From NCBI GenBank assembly GCA_047636495.1, contig JBLILH010000011.1, positions 37,873 through 101,872 on the forward strand: 64,000 nucleotides of DNA, written 5' to 3'. Below are positions 17,378 through 26,068 of the stretch, one piece after another (the stretch's first letter is position 1; each line of letters opens with the position of its first letter). The notes under the pieces were generated by a model. That model saw only the letters and a program-made list of their open reading frames with translations, did no database searches and was not told the DNA's origin. The DNA comes from Endobugula sp047636495. GTDB taxonomy: Bacteria > Pseudomonadota > Gammaproteobacteria > Pseudomonadales > Cellvibrionaceae. A program made the translations under genes and the position numbers.

Positions 17378-17438
17378 AATTAACCACAGAGTAGGCGAAG
17401 TATTATGTTCCGCAGCTTTACTCTCTGTGGTAGTTAAT
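17378..17438. repeat. Imperfect inverted repeat
   Basis: AATTAACCACAGAG at 17378-17391 pairs with CTCTGTGGTAGTTAATT (17422-17438) with a 2-nt bulge, and TTTTTACTT follows. It could terminate the preceding frame, or be another small repeat element. Confidence 0.5.
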
Positions 17439-17571
17439 TTTTACTTAAGTAGTTAGCTTTTATTCAAGCGGTTAACTTTTTGATCAAGGGTTAATTTTTG
17501 ATTTTGTTGTGACTGGTATTTCAGTAATCGCCTTCACAGGCATTTCAGTGAACGCTTCAATGGGCAGTTCG

Positions 17572-17661
17572 GAATTAAAGGGGTCAGAGCCCTTTTCTTC
17601 CCCGCCTAAAAGCTGTGATAAGATTAATTAAACATTAAAAGGGCTCTGACCCCTTTAATTC
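17572..17661. repeat. REPIN/MITE-like element with perfect 25-bp inverted repeats
   Basis: Arms start GAATTAAAGGGGTCAGAGCC (17572-17596) and end with its exact reverse complement at 17637-17661, with 40 bp between. Two REP-type hairpins facing each other are the form of REPINs mobilised by RAYTs, and a RAYT gene is 1 kb away. From memory, the GGGGTCAGAGCCC motif is common near RAYT genes in marine gammaproteobacteria. It cuts off the start of the gene behind it. Confidence 0.8.
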
Positions 17662-18206
17662 ACATATTAGAACTGACTAATAATGTAGGCGGTATTGAGA
17701 TTACGTCAAACATGGCAATTAATTCATATAATACTTATTACAAAGAGCTTGTTTCATATTTATCTGATTTTGATTCAGGATATATATTTACTCCGTTTGG
17801 TACTGGTCACCTTTACGGTAGTTTTTTGACTTGTGATATTTTTGATGAACCTTTTAATGTACATATTATTGGTGGAAAAACACACTTAAAAAATACTAAA
17901 GCAGATAAGCTTTATGCACCATTTAATCCTTTTTCAGTTATAGATAAAAACTTTATTAACACAAAAATTGCGATACGAAAAGTGGGAAGACATTCATCTA
18001 TTATAGAGTTCAAAGAAGAATCACTACAAGAGGCAATAGATATAGCAATACAAAACAACTTTAAAGTTGAACCATCAGCTTTGGGAGGTTTGGCTGCGAT
18101 GATCGATACGTGTAATAATTTGTCAATTAAATGTACTGAAAAAAAGTTAGTCGTGGTAACTGGGATGAGTAAAATATATGCAGAACTTAACAACGTGGTT
18201 ATGTAA
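17662..18206 (+). pseudogene. PLP-dependent (fold type II) enzyme, C-terminal half
   Basis: The frame is open from inside the REPIN (ILELTNNVGGIEITSN...) to 18206, with a possible internal ATG at 17712 giving 164 residues. PFGTGHLYGSFL resembles the glycine loop, and VEPSALGGLAAMID resembles the conserved C-terminal part, of threonine-dehydratase/cysteine-synthase type enzymes. The Schiff-base Lys and N-terminal domain are missing, so it cannot work as such an enzyme. The substrate class is not readable. A truncated product could be made from ATG 17712. Confidence 0.55.
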
Positions 18207-18242
18207 AAATAGTTTCTTACTTATACAAGGTAAAATCAGTAT

Positions 18243-18833
18243 ATGGATTTAATATTTCAAGTTTGGGGTGGTGTGTTTTATCTTACCAGTAAAGTGTTGT
18301 TTGCATTTTCTGAAGGACAGCAGGCTAAACCTAAAAAAAGCCTTAAAATTAAAGGTTGGCTTATTTATATTCTCGGTGTTCCTGCTTGGGTGACAATATT
18401 AATGGGTCATCAGAATTGGATGGCAGCATCCATTGAAATTGGGGGGGTTCCCTCTATGATATTGGGTCTGTACAATACTTATCACGATAATAATAAACAA
18501 CACAAATGGTTGAATACGTTCGTTGCCCTATGTACTTATTCATCTCTTGCATTTGGTATTATTTATAGTGTTATCCATAACAGTGGTATAACATCTATCT
18601 CACAAGTATTGGAAATAGGCGTGACAGTAGGTTTCTTGTTGGGTAGCTATTCAATAGCTAAAAATAAACCTGTAGGTTGGTTATTCTTTATGCTGATGAA
18701 TCTGAGTATGGCTGCATTGATGCTACTGCAAAATAAACCTATCCTTATGGTACAGCAATTAATTTCATTGTGTTTTGTGATTTATGGTTTTAACAAATCT
18801 CGTAACCTTTCATGTCCAAAGCTAACAAGTTAA
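18243..18833 (+). CDS. Multi-pass membrane protein, PnuC/YgjV-like (cassette)
   Basis: A 196-residue protein with about six or seven hydrophobic helices and short loops. The end, GWLFFMLMNLSMA ... QNKPILMVQQLISLCF ... YGFNK, has the W/N/Q spacing of PnuC-type vitamin carriers and the YgjV group, so a small-molecule carrier is possible but unproven. It starts ATG 18243, 36 bp after the PLP-enzyme relic, and its TAA (18831-18833) lies inside attC 4, so it is the last gene of the cassette cluster. AT-rich. Confidence 0.65.
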   Translation: MDLIFQVWGGVFYLTSKVLFAFSEGQQAKPKKSLKIKGWLIYILGVPAWVTILMGHQNWMAASIEIGGVPSMILGLYNTYHDNNKQHKWLNTFVALCTYSSLAFGIIYSVIHNSGITSISQVLEIGVTVGFLLGSYSIAKNKPVGWLFFMLMNLSMAALMLLQNKPILMVQQLISLCFVIYGFNKSRNLSCPKLTS

Positions 18834-18909
18834 TTAAACGGAAAATAACAGTTGGCCATCGCTTCGCGATTATAGCCAACTGTTATTTTCCGCTTATTAA
18901 GGCGTTAGA
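18821..18909 (+). other. attC recombination site 4
   Basis: GCTAAC at the left and GGCGTTAGAA at the right are complementary core boxes. Between them GGAAAATAACAGTTGGC pairs perfectly with GCCAACTGTTATTTTCC around a small loop that itself contains CGCTTCGCG. Length about 89 bp. It closes the cassette cluster. Confidence 0.85.
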
Positions 18910-19055
18910 AACAATTACGAGTGCGTGTCCTGTGCCGCTCTTTTCTGTGCCGCTCTTTCGTTAGATACATGAAAGCGTTAATTTAGCTATAATGGCCATT
19001 ACAGGTAGGAACAGTAATGAGTCTGAACCTATTGATTGATTTATGGAGGTACCCG

Positions 19056-19421
19056 ATGGTGAATTCTACGCGCGCAGAAAAAAAAGCCAATAAACCCCAA
19101 CTTTCAACCGAGGCCCGTGCTCACGCGCAAACCATCGTCAACACGGTAACACCTGTGAGCTTTACTAAGCAGCAACGTAAGGAGGTGCGACAAGCTATTG
19201 AAAGTGGTATGGCAACGATTAGAGCTGAGGCGAGCGGTAAGGGCAGGGAGCGGGAAAAAAAGGTCAAGCAGCTGCAAAAGCAGTGTGAGGCTAAGGGGGG
19301 CAATGTTGCCACTATCACTGAAACGAGCCACGGCAAATCGATTCTGAATGTGATATTACCCTGGGGCTTACTATCGCTGACCTGGATAGGGCTGGCGATC
19401 TACTTATTGACGTTTATGTAA
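19056..19421 (+). CDS. DUF2956-like small protein with C-terminal TM helix
   Basis: A 121-residue protein. A basic helical N-terminal part (STRAEKKANKPQLSTEARAHA, then FTKQQRKEVRQAIESGM and a KGREREKKVKQLQKQ helix) ends in a single TM helix (WGLLSLTWIGLAIYLLTF). The layout matches the DUF2956 family of gammaproteobacteria, function unknown. GGAGG lies 6 nt before ATG 19056; an ATG 39 bp upstream would add 13 unlikely residues. It lies alone between the cassette cluster and a membrane protein gene. Confidence 0.7.
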   Translation: MVNSTRAEKKANKPQLSTEARAHAQTIVNTVTPVSFTKQQRKEVRQAIESGMATIRAEASGKGREREKKVKQLQKQCEAKGGNVATITETSHGKSILNVILPWGLLSLTWIGLAIYLLTFM

Positions 19422-19479
19422 TTGCCAGAATGACCTTTATTATTTTTAATGCTAAGTTAAGCCGATTTTAGGGATATTT

Positions 19480-20487
19480 ATGTACACCGATGAAGATTTA
19501 GATTTCGCGGCAAAAAAAGAAATATTTTCCGCAGCCTCCGTTAAAGAGTTTCGCGAAGCACTGTCAGTATTAAAAAACTCTCCTTCTGCTGATGAAGAAA
19601 ATTTTAGATTGATTGGGGGCTTTAATGACATATTTATTGTCATCGCGTGCTCGCTTCTTTTGTTTTCTTCTTTGTGGGTTCTGCATTCAATAACAGATAA
19701 TGATAGCCTAGGGCTTCTGGTGTTTTCTATCTTGTCGTGGCTGTTAAGTGAACACTTTGTGCTGAAACGAAAAATGGCTCTGCCAGCGATTGGACTTTTA
19801 CTATCATTTATCGGAGGAGTGTTTGCTTTAGTCTTTTCAGTGTTTGCTGATCCCTCCGAAACAGCCTTGATTCTAGCGACAGCGATATCTGCTATCGCTG
19901 CATATGTGCATTGGATTCGTTTCAGCGTCCCGATTACCATCGCAGCAGGCGCTGCCGCAGTCGTCGGGTTTATGGTGTCTATTATTCTTAGTGCTTTTCC
20001 TAATACTAAAGAGTGGTGGGAGGTTATTCTGCTCTTCTGTGGCGTGATGACTTTTGCTTGCGCTATGTATTGGGACGCTTCTGACACCCGTAGAACGACG
20101 CGACGATCTGATGTGGCCTTTTGGTTACACCTACTTTCGGCTCCGCTTATTATTCATCCTGTTTTTTCTGCCTTGGGCGTATTAGATGGGAGTGAAAATA
20201 TCAGCAATATGATCATTATTGTAGGTTTGTACGTGTTGATGACGTCAATTTCAATTGTAATTGATAGGCGGGCATTTATGGTTTCCTCATTAATTTATGT
20301 GCTCTATGCACTGTCAATACTTATAAAAACATACGGTGGTGTAGGTTATAGTTTCGCGCTCACCGGCGTTTTTATGGGCGGCGCGCTGTTATTTTTATCC
20401 GCATATTGGCACCGTGTGAGAGTCAATTTGGTTAATCAGCTGCCTGCTACCATAAATCGATATATTCCCGAAGTGATACATTCTTAA
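19480..20487 (+). CDS. Multi-pass membrane protein, DUF2157/DUF4401-like
   Basis: A 335-residue protein. A soluble N-terminus of about 45 residues (MYTDEDLDFAAKKEIF) is followed by ten or more short TM helices in pairs. This layout is that of the DUF2157/DUF4401 group, often encoded just before a GDYXXLXY protein. A relic of such a protein does follow at 20516-20644, supporting the call. Function unknown. Start ATG 19480, in a region with weak SD-like GGGATATTT. Confidence 0.7.
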   Translation: MYTDEDLDFAAKKEIFSAASVKEFREALSVLKNSPSADEENFRLIGGFNDIFIVIACSLLLFSSLWVLHSITDNDSLGLLVFSILSWLLSEHFVLKRKMALPAIGLLLSFIGGVFALVFSVFADPSETALILATAISAIAAYVHWIRFSVPITIAAGAAAVVGFMVSIILSAFPNTKEWWEVILLFCGVMTFACAMYWDASDTRRTTRRSDVAFWLHLLSAPLIIHPVFSALGVLDGSENISNMIIIVGLYVLMTSISIVIDRRAFMVSSLIYVLYALSILIKTYGGVGYSFALTGVFMGGALLFLSAYWHRVRVNLVNQLPATINRYIPEVIHS

Positions 20488-20515
20488 CTCTTATTTTGTC
20501 GATTCGTGCTGGTTA

Positions 20516-20644
20516 ATGCAAGGCGATTATACGCGGCTACGTGTTGCCATTACGCTTGAGGCAGTGTCATCAGAAAACCAAGAACATAACCAAGATGGCT
20601 ACATTATTGTTGGCGTGAGCGAACACAATGGGGCTATTTTATAG
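20516..20644 (+). pseudogene. Relic of a GDYXXLXY-type protein
   Basis: Forty-two codons with the core motif GDYTRLRV followed by DGYIIVGVSEHNGAIL and a stop, in a different frame from the gene before. The family motif is GDYxxLxY with an acidic, polar stretch and then an edge strand, as here. The N-terminal signal/TM part and most of the C-terminus are absent. If translated it would be a fragment. Identity is from motif memory. Confidence 0.5.
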
Positions 20645-20650
20645 CCTTTT
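20632..20650 (+). terminator. Rho-independent terminator
   Basis: GGCTAT-TTT-ATAGCC stem followed by TTTTATT. It overlaps the end of the GDYXXLXY relic and closes the 19480 unit. Confidence 0.7.
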
Positions 20651-21038
20651 ATTAAGCCACCCCCCGCTGCCTGAAAGTCAAGTAAAAAGGCAATCCCGCA
20701 TCCGTAATCTTCAGGATTAACTTGACACCAACACCTTTCTCTTGCGAGAGGGGCCGCTAAACGTTACCAATAGGCGTGTTACAGGGAGTGTCGAGTCGCT
20801 AATAATCGCGAGCTATGACAGAATGTCTTGGGTGATGGACATTATCAGGTGATTAACATTATGGCGACAGACCCCAAGTAGCGAAATCACCTGCATCATA
20901 TGTTACCAATGCAGTGCATTAAGTGTTGAGCGAAGAGAGGAAAAATATTAGCGCCACGATGTTGTTACTTGGCGAGGCTAGACTAAAATAGATAAAGACG
21001 TGTATTCTTTCGCTACTAATAATCATCAACGACTTTAT
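20651..21038. other. Intergenic region, no gene seen
   Basis: About 390 bp before the V4R-GGDEF-EAL gene. No open frame with family features was seen. The promoter of that gene must lie here, but no clear -35/-10 pair is obvious. Confidence 0.4.
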
Positions 21039-23420
21039 ATGACTACAAACCATTCAATAACCGTCAATCAATTAGATATCAGTTGGGATGAGGCTAAGGG
21101 CATTTGTACTTTAGCGGACATCCCCGTCACGCTAATGTGGGTCGATACGACCTTGCTAGGCTTAATGTCCAGCGTACAAAGCATGGTCGGTACCGAACGT
21201 TTTTTGCTATCACTACAAAATGAAGGCCGCAAAAGCGTGGAAGATGACTGGAGCGTCATTAGTTCTTTTGATGCATTTGAAGACGGCTTTAACGAGATAG
21301 TGGTTGTTGCTCAAGTCGCGGGCTGGGGTATTTGGACGCTCGTCGATTATGACAAGAATGAAAAAAGGTGCGTATTTAGAGTAGAGAACAGCTGGGAAGG
21401 TCGTTATCAACGCACAATCGGGAAATGTTGGGGTAGCGGTTTTGTGGCAGGCAAGTTTGCGGGCTATTGTACTAAGTTGTTTGGTGATTACTGCTGGCCA
21501 AAACAAACCTCATATATCGCAAAAGGCGATTTATACGATGAGTTTGTGGTGTCTCCATCCTCTAAGAGAGTTGAGAGCGAGATTGACAAGTTGCTCACCA
21601 TAAACAAAGCCACTCAGGCAGATATGGCGGTTGCACTTGAACAGTTACGTAATGAAGTTAATGAACGTAAACACGTGGCTAAAAAATTATCGGAGCAAAA
21701 AAAATATTATGAAAGCTTATTAAGTAATTTAAACTTTCCTACTTTGGTGATCGATGCAGAACATAAGGTGGTACTCTGGAATAAAGCGTGCGAAAAAATG
21801 ACAGGCATTTCGGGTTCCGACATCATTGGAGGTAAAGAGCCTTGGCGTGGGTTTTACAAGCAGTCACGTCCTTGCTTGGCAGATCTCGTTTTAGATGAAA
21901 GCTTAGGCGAAATGTCTTTACTATATGACTGTGAGTTTCCTCACCCTTTTATCAGCGAAGGTAAAAGAACGCAGGGCTGGTGTGAGATGCCAACTGGAGA
22001 ATTGCTTTATCTTGATATGGATGCCGCGCCAACTTTTGATGAGAACGGCAGCGTTACCGCTGTTATTGAAGTTTTGCGGGACATTACTGAGCATAGAAAA
22101 ATAGAAGAAAAACTTAATTTTCAAGCACGCCACGACGCATTAACAAAATTGGCTAATCGCTATGAATTTGAACAAAGAGGCATTAGATTGGTTGAGAAGG
22201 CAAAAGAAAATGGTAGTGAACATGCCTTATGTTTCTTGAATCTCGATCAATTCAAAGTAGTTAACGACACCTGTGGTCATAGCGCAGGTGACGAAATGCT
22301 GCGCCAGATCTCCCAGGTTTTACAACGTGTTGTCAGAAAAGAAGATACGCTTGCCCGTCTTGGCGGTGATGAGTTTGGTATATTAATGGAGTGCTGCTCC
22401 ATCACTCACGCTTATCAAATGGCGGCAGTATTACAAAAGAATATTCAAGAATACCAGCTGATTTGGAAGGGTCAATCATTTCGTGTAGGTGTGAGTATAG
22501 GTTTAGTGGCTCTTAATCGGGAAACTGTCAGTATCAATGAGTTGTTAACCGGTGCGGATGCAGCGTGTTACATGGCGAAAGATTTCGGGCGCAATCGCAT
22601 TCATGTCTACGAAGCAGACGACAAAACGATGACCGAAAGACGTGGCGAAATGCAGTGGGTAAATCGTATTCGACAGGCATTAGAGCAAGATCGTTTTTGT
22701 CTTTATGCGCAATCTATCTTATCCCTTGATGGTGATACGCATAAGCATTACGAAATTCTTATTAGAATGATTGACGAAAAAGGCGATATTATTGCTCCCG
22801 GAGCATTTCTTCCTGCGGCAGAACGTTATAATTTAATCATAGAGTTAGATCGCTGGGTAGTAACCCGAGTATTCAGTTTGTTAAGGGCTTGCTCGATGGT
22901 TCTTGACAGTATCAATTTCATTTCTGTTAACCTCTCGGGCGATTCATTAACCGATGAGGATTTTTTGAAGTTCGTCATCGAACAGTTACGCCTCTCTAGT
23001 ATTAACGGCGAAAAAATATGTTTTGAAATCACAGAGACCGCCGCAATATCGAACCTTGAGAAAGCAGGCCTGTTTATAGAGGCCGTTAAAGATTTTGGAT
23101 GTCGCTTTGCGTTAGACGATTTTGGTAGCGGTCTATCATCATTCGGGTATCTAAAGAAGTTGCCCGTCGACTACTTGAAAATAGACGGTATGTTTGTAAA
23201 AGACATGGTTAATGACAAAATAGACTGTGCCATGGTCAAGTCAATCAATGAGATTGGTCATATTATGGACATGCAGACGATAGCAGAGTTTGTTGAGAAC
23301 GATGCGATTAAAGATATGTTGATAGATATAGGCATTAATTACGCGCAGGGTTTTGGTATCGATAAACCCAAGCCTTTTGAGGAGATACTGAGCAGTTTGA
23401 AAAGCATCTCTATTTTATGA
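21039..23420 (+). CDS. V4R-PAS-GGDEF-EAL c-di-GMP signalling protein
   Basis: A 793-residue cytoplasmic protein without TM helices. Residues 1-185 resemble a V4R small-ligand domain (GTERFLLSLQNEG, WGSGFVAGKFAGYCTKLFG). A coiled-coil linker near 195-230 leads to a PAS domain at about 230-355 (TLVIDAEHKVVLWNKACEKM), GGDEF at 442-446 (RLGGDEF), then an EAL-type domain. There EIL replaces EAL (E572), ALDDFGSG is kept (D693, D694), and the late EGVE motif reads EFVEN. The cyclase looks competent; the phosphodiesterase motifs are near-complete. A GTG 39 bp upstream is in frame, but ATG 21039 fits relatives better. No clear SD for either. The ligand of the V4R part is unknown. Confidence 0.88.
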   Translation: MTTNHSITVNQLDISWDEAKGICTLADIPVTLMWVDTTLLGLMSSVQSMVGTERFLLSLQNEGRKSVEDDWSVISSFDAFEDGFNEIVVVAQVAGWGIWTLVDYDKNEKRCVFRVENSWEGRYQRTIGKCWGSGFVAGKFAGYCTKLFGDYCWPKQTSYIAKGDLYDEFVVSPSSKRVESEIDKLLTINKATQADMAVALEQLRNEVNERKHVAKKLSEQKKYYESLLSNLNFPTLVIDAEHKVVLWNKACEKMTGISGSDIIGGKEPWRGFYKQSRPCLADLVLDESLGEMSLLYDCEFPHPFISEGKRTQGWCEMPTGELLYLDMDAAPTFDENGSVTAVIEVLRDITEHRKIEEKLNFQARHDALTKLANRYEFEQRGIRLVEKAKENGSEHALCFLNLDQFKVVNDTCGHSAGDEMLRQISQVLQRVVRKEDTLARLGGDEFGILMECCSITHAYQMAAVLQKNIQEYQLIWKGQSFRVGVSIGLVALNRETVSINELLTGADAACYMAKDFGRNRIHVYEADDKTMTERRGEMQWVNRIRQALEQDRFCLYAQSILSLDGDTHKHYEILIRMIDEKGDIIAPGAFLPAAERYNLIIELDRWVVTRVFSLLRACSMVLDSINFISVNLSGDSLTDEDFLKFVIEQLRLSSINGEKICFEITETAAISNLEKAGLFIEAVKDFGCRFALDDFGSGLSSFGYLKKLPVDYLKIDGMFVKDMVNDKIDCAMVKSINEIGHIMDMQTIAEFVENDAIKDMLIDIGINYAQGFGIDKPKPFEEILSSLKSISIL

Positions 23421-23742
23421 CAGCAAACTAGCCGTCAATATAACACCCAGTTTTTACTGCTATACCATTATTTTTCACACTAGATTCATTTGATTATCAT
23501 CAGGCAATTCTTCATCGGGTGGTCCCCCTCTTCACCGCGTCATCTGTTCACGTTTGTCAAAAAAATTAAGCAGAAGCCCCGCTACCTCCAAAGATAAAAA
23601 GACCGTAAGAGTGGTCGCCGAAACATTGCCTGCAAATTCAAACAGCGATACCGAAAGCTGTATTACACCGCTAGGCATCGGAGAGACGTTAGTGTCGGCG
23701 TGGGTTGAAACGACCAACTGAGAACCGTAGGCGTCAATTTAT
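23421..23742. other. Intergenic region, no convincing gene
   Basis: About 320 bp between the V4R-GGDEF-EAL gene and the poly-C tract. A 61-codon frame on the minus strand (23532-23717) has one hydrophobic stretch but no start signal or family match, so I do not call it. Confidence 0.4.
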
Positions 23743-23755
23743 CCCCCCCCCCCCC
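23743..23755 (+). repeat. Homopolymer run of 13 C
   Basis: Thirteen C in a row at 23743-23755, in frame with an open frame that starts at 23705 and reaches the YeiH-type gene. Runs this long are prone to slippage and can switch frames, but they are also prone to sequencing error. Confidence 0.9.
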
Positions 23756-23773
23756 GAGTGGTGTATCGGCGCT

Positions 23774-23953
23774 ATGAAAGATGAAGAATATATCAAATGC
23801 TCGCCTTATAAAGTACGATATGAAACGATTGGAAATAGCACGTCTGCGGACGAAATGTTAAGTCAGTGCGCAGGGAAAATTAAATTCCCTCAAGTGCTCC
23901 AACAAGAAAATATCATTATTAAAGACATTTGGGGTTCGATGATTGAAAAATAA
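23774..23953 (+). CDS. Possible small protein overlapping the YeiH-type gene
   Basis: A 59-residue frame from ATG 23774 (MKDEEYIKCSPYKVRYETIG...) ending WGSMIEK, overlapping the next start by 11 bp (ATGATTG), a coupling-like arrangement. The same frame is open upstream through the C13 run to 23705. No family is recognised; it might be a leader frame of the exporter. Confidence 0.35.
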   Translation: MKDEEYIKCSPYKVRYETIGNSTSADEMLSQCAGKIKFPQVLQQENIIIKDIWGSMIEK

Positions 23954-25013
23954 AACGGGCTATAAAACACCGGCATTGAAGAGGGGCGTTTGGTTAGTGC
24001 ATCGGTTCCAGCATATGATCCCCGGTATTTTAGTAGCGACTATCGTCGGCTTTGCTGCTCTTTTTCTGAGCGAGCACTACGGCGCGCCTGCGATGTTATT
24101 TGCGTTGCTGTTAGGTATTGCGTTGTCGTTTTTATACGAAGAGACAACATGTAAGGCCGGCGTTGAATTTGCAGGGTCGCATATTTTGAAGATTGGCGTG
24201 GCACTACTGGGCTTACGTATTGCGTTTGACGATGTAGTATCTTTGGGTTGGAAAACGGCAGTGTTATTACTATTGGCCATTGGCAGTACTATCTTAGTGG
24301 GGGTGGTTCTGGCTAAGCTCTTCGGCTTACAAAAACGCTTTGGTGTCTTGACCGGGGGCTCGGTGGGGATTTGTGGTGCGTCAGCGGCTATCGCTATATC
24401 GGCTGTGTTGCCGGAAAGTAAGCATAAAGAGCGAGACACACTGATTACCGTTATTGTGGTGACGGCCCTATCGACGATAGCTATGGTGCTGTATCCCATT
24501 ATCGCTGATCTATTACATTTAGATGAAACCAGTACGAGTATTTTTTTGGGCGGCACTATTCATGACGTCGCTCAGGTAGTCGGTGCAGGATATTCTGTGT
24601 CGATGCAAACGGGTGATTTAGCCACGCTGACAAAACTAGTCCGAGTCGCGTTTTTGATGCCTGTGGTATTGTGCATACTGTTAGTCATTAGAATGAAATT
24701 TACCTCTAATTCTTACTCCAACTCGCGGGAAGAAGAAGCGGGTTCTTCGACTAAGCCTGCGGGGTTCCCCTTATTCTTAATGGCTTTTGTGGCGTTAATG
24801 ATTATCAATAGTGTGTTTTCTATCCCTACCGGAGTCACTGCGGCCGCTACTAGTATCTCCAGCTTTGCTTTGGTGGTAGCCATTGCCGCTATTGGGATGA
24901 AGTCTAATCTTAAGCAGCTGTTAGAGGTGGGCATAAAACCTATTCTGCTATTGGTTTTGGAGACGATATGGATTGTTGCTGTAATTCTGTTATCTCTACC
25001 GTATTTAAGATAG
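23943..25013 (+). CDS. yeiH: YeiH/UPF0324 family membrane protein (putative sulfate exporter family)
   Basis: A 356-residue protein with about ten TM helices. Family signatures are clear: HYGAPAMLFALLLGIALSF, GGSVGICGASAAIAISAV and GGTIHDVAQVVGAGYS, with an ending ILLSLPYL. Homologues are thought to export sulfate or a related anion, but proof is thin. The frame begins at TTG 23943; ATG 24015 (MIPGILVAT) would remove 24 residues and is the alternative. A C13 run and a short upstream frame precede it, so expression may be phase-variable (inference). No LysR regulator is adjacent, unlike in E. coli. Confidence 0.88.
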   Translation: MKNKTGYKTPALKRGVWLVHRFQHMIPGILVATIVGFAALFLSEHYGAPAMLFALLLGIALSFLYEETTCKAGVEFAGSHILKIGVALLGLRIAFDDVVSLGWKTAVLLLLAIGSTILVGVVLAKLFGLQKRFGVLTGGSVGICGASAAIAISAVLPESKHKERDTLITVIVVTALSTIAMVLYPIIADLLHLDETSTSIFLGGTIHDVAQVVGAGYSVSMQTGDLATLTKLVRVAFLMPVVLCILLVIRMKFTSNSYSNSREEEAGSSTKPAGFPLFLMAFVALMIINSVFSIPTGVTAAATSISSFALVVAIAAIGMKSNLKQLLEVGIKPILLLVLETIWIVAVILLSLPYLR

Positions 25014-26068
25014 GCGCTGTTAAAAAAAGAGGCGGGGAGGGGATGCGTCAACGATAGCTATTGTTATTCTGTGGTTGCCATATTCCATTGAATACGCTAC
25101 TGCCTTAACGTTACATGCTCATTGTTCACTAAGCGTATTTGATATTCATCGGGGACACACTTATTGTGCTACTGTAGGCGCTATATTGTAGTGTTGGTTC
25201 AGCTAACACTGTTGATGGTTGGTTGGTTGTTTGTGTCGCGCACTGACGTAAAAACTATAATTTTTTCTGCTGATCGTGCCTCCGTGTTTTATCGGCGAAT
25301 GTACTGCCGTCGAATAATCACTATCAAAAAATTGATGGGTTTAGTTAAGCAGTTTCGGCCATATATATTAATGACGTTAGAAACGGGTAAACGCCGAGAC
25401 TGGGTTATCGGAGTTTGATGCGATGTATCGATAGACTATTAACATTCCGCAGAATAATTTATAGGGTATTCATCTTTTCCCTCAATACCCCCTATAAAAA
25501 GTCCAGACGCACATCATCGTTAACGATGATGTGCTTTGTATTTCTGCGAATTTCTTACTCGATATCGGTGACGTTAACGTCCTGTACAAATGTATTTTTT
25601 ACATCCTATCCCGCCGAATCCAGCGGAAAGCCCTAGGTCATTATCACGTGATTAAGCACAGCTTTTAGTGGCTAAAGAATGTGCGCTATAAGCAACCCCG
25701 TGTTGTGACGGGTGATTGAAATGATGTGGCGTGGCCAAAAAAAATAAACGGTTACGTAAAATTTCAATGCTGATAGATCCTCGAATAAGGAGCGATTTTT
25801 TTAATGCCGGTCAAACGGTCATTTTTTTATACGCTGGCTGCCAGATCATGTTTCACCGCCATCATTTTACGCTGAACCGTTTTCAACGCAGTTTTTGACG
25901 GGTTTTCTATTTTTGTGGATTTACCGTTAGAAGAGGAACAGCAAAGCGTGTCTCATCAAGAAGAAGATGGCGAGTGAGGTATTGGTGAAGAAGCGTTGTT
26001 AGAGCAAAGAATAAGGAGTACAAGCACCTAGATCCTTCCCATATACCCGGTACAATGACCGGATTGCC
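25014..26068. other. Long intergenic region, no convincing gene
   Basis: About 1.05 kb between convergent yeiH and panB. Two overlapping short frames (25164-25418, 25415-25636) have no family features. A frame near 25895-25976 ends ...LPLEEEQQSVSHQEEDGE-stop and reads protein-like, perhaps the tail of a lost gene. Confidence 0.4.
25509..25534 (+). terminator. Strong hairpin, probable terminator
   Basis: Perfect 11-bp stem GCACATCATCG / CGATGATGTGC with loop TTAA, followed on the plus strand by TTTGTATTT. It is 500 bp past yeiH, so the transcript it ends is unclear. Confidence 0.6.

Noticed and set aside
18940..18970. A fifth attC ending in GTTAGAT near 18960
   Set aside because: The right core fits, but no matching left core or fold could be found.
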